DNA from: Alphaproteobacteria bacterium
GTDB lineage: Bacteria; Pseudomonadota; Alphaproteobacteria; Acetobacterales; Acetobacteraceae
Reading direction: 5' to 3'
DNA length: 6,523 nt
NCBI GenBank assembly: GCA_013298245.1
Contig: JAAFHD010000210.1
Location: 1 to 6,523, forward strand
How positions within the stretch are numbered: position 1 is the stretch's first letter; each line of letters begins with the position of its first letter. Below, one piece after another: positions 6,495-6,523 of this stretch. Under the pieces are notes generated by a model. It made no database searches. It had not been told where the DNA came from and worked only from the letters and a program-made list of their open reading frames with translations. The translations under genes were made by a program, and so were the position numbers.

Positions 6495-6523
6495 CAACCG
6501 CGTGGCGCCGCATGAACGCGGCG

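Larger units (their letters stand above)
6286..6523. other. Intergenic region upstream of the kinase gene; no established gene
   Basis: Positions 6300-6390 are noticeably less GC-rich than the flanks, as promoter regions often are, but I find no convincing sigma-70 -35/-10 pair. A rightward frame opens at ATG 6467 and stays open to the edge for 19 codons, 17 of them ending in G or C. It could be the 5' end of a divergent gene, but it lacks a ribosome binding site and its residues (starting MRRFPPVITA) are not recognisable. A leftward frame is also open from the right edge to a TGA at 6357-6355, but its codon bias fades after the first third, so I do not call it. The region holds two symmetric motifs listed separately. 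Confidence 0.5.

Noticed and set aside
6355..6522. Leftward frame open from the right edge, as the end of a gene upstream of the kinase
   Set aside because: Codon bias is good only for the first 18 codons and then fades. The residues match nothing recognisable, and the equally biased rightward frame overlaps it.

Overview
This is a gene-dense, very GC-rich window with strong G/C bias at third codon positions. It looks like the chromosome of an alphaproteobacterium. The mix of a Bug-type substrate-binding protein with a short twin-arginine-like signal, a CocE/NonD hydrolase and a Cache-type hybrid histidine kinase fits Acetobacteraceae such as Roseomonas and relatives. That placement is inference from gene content and composition, since the window holds no marker gene.

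Layout, left to right. Positions 1-101 are a leader with an 8+8 bp inverted repeat (16-41) and a good ribosome binding site. They precede a rightward gene (102-956) for an NmrA-like NAD(P)-binding protein. This gene meets a leftward cluster tail to tail, with a 14 bp overlap of coding ends. In transcription order the leftward cluster is: a large hybrid sensor histidine kinase (6285-3808, probably starting at TTG); a CocE/NonD-type alpha/beta hydrolase (3771-1960); and an orphan Bug/TctC-type periplasmic substrate-binding protein (1905-943). The gaps are only 36 and 54 bp, so the three may be co-transcribed. Positions 6286-6523 hold no gene that I can establish. They contain weak symmetric motifs and perhaps the first codons of a rightward gene cut by the window edge.

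How the genes might work together (inference). The kinase has a periplasmic Cache-like sensor, a complete kinase core and a receiver domain. Its C-terminal helical segment looks like an HPt domain without the phospho-accepting histidine. The Bug protein would bind a small carboxylate or related compound in the periplasm, and the hydrolase would cleave an ester or amide in the cytoplasm. No TctA/TctB membrane subunits and no DNA-binding response regulator are present. The Bug protein therefore either feeds a transporter encoded elsewhere or acts as a ligand-presenting partner for the kinase. I see no mobile element, CRISPR array, tRNA or rRNA. Most of the window consists of known families; the points worth following up are the cluster arrangement, the degenerate HPt-like tail and the leader inverted repeat.
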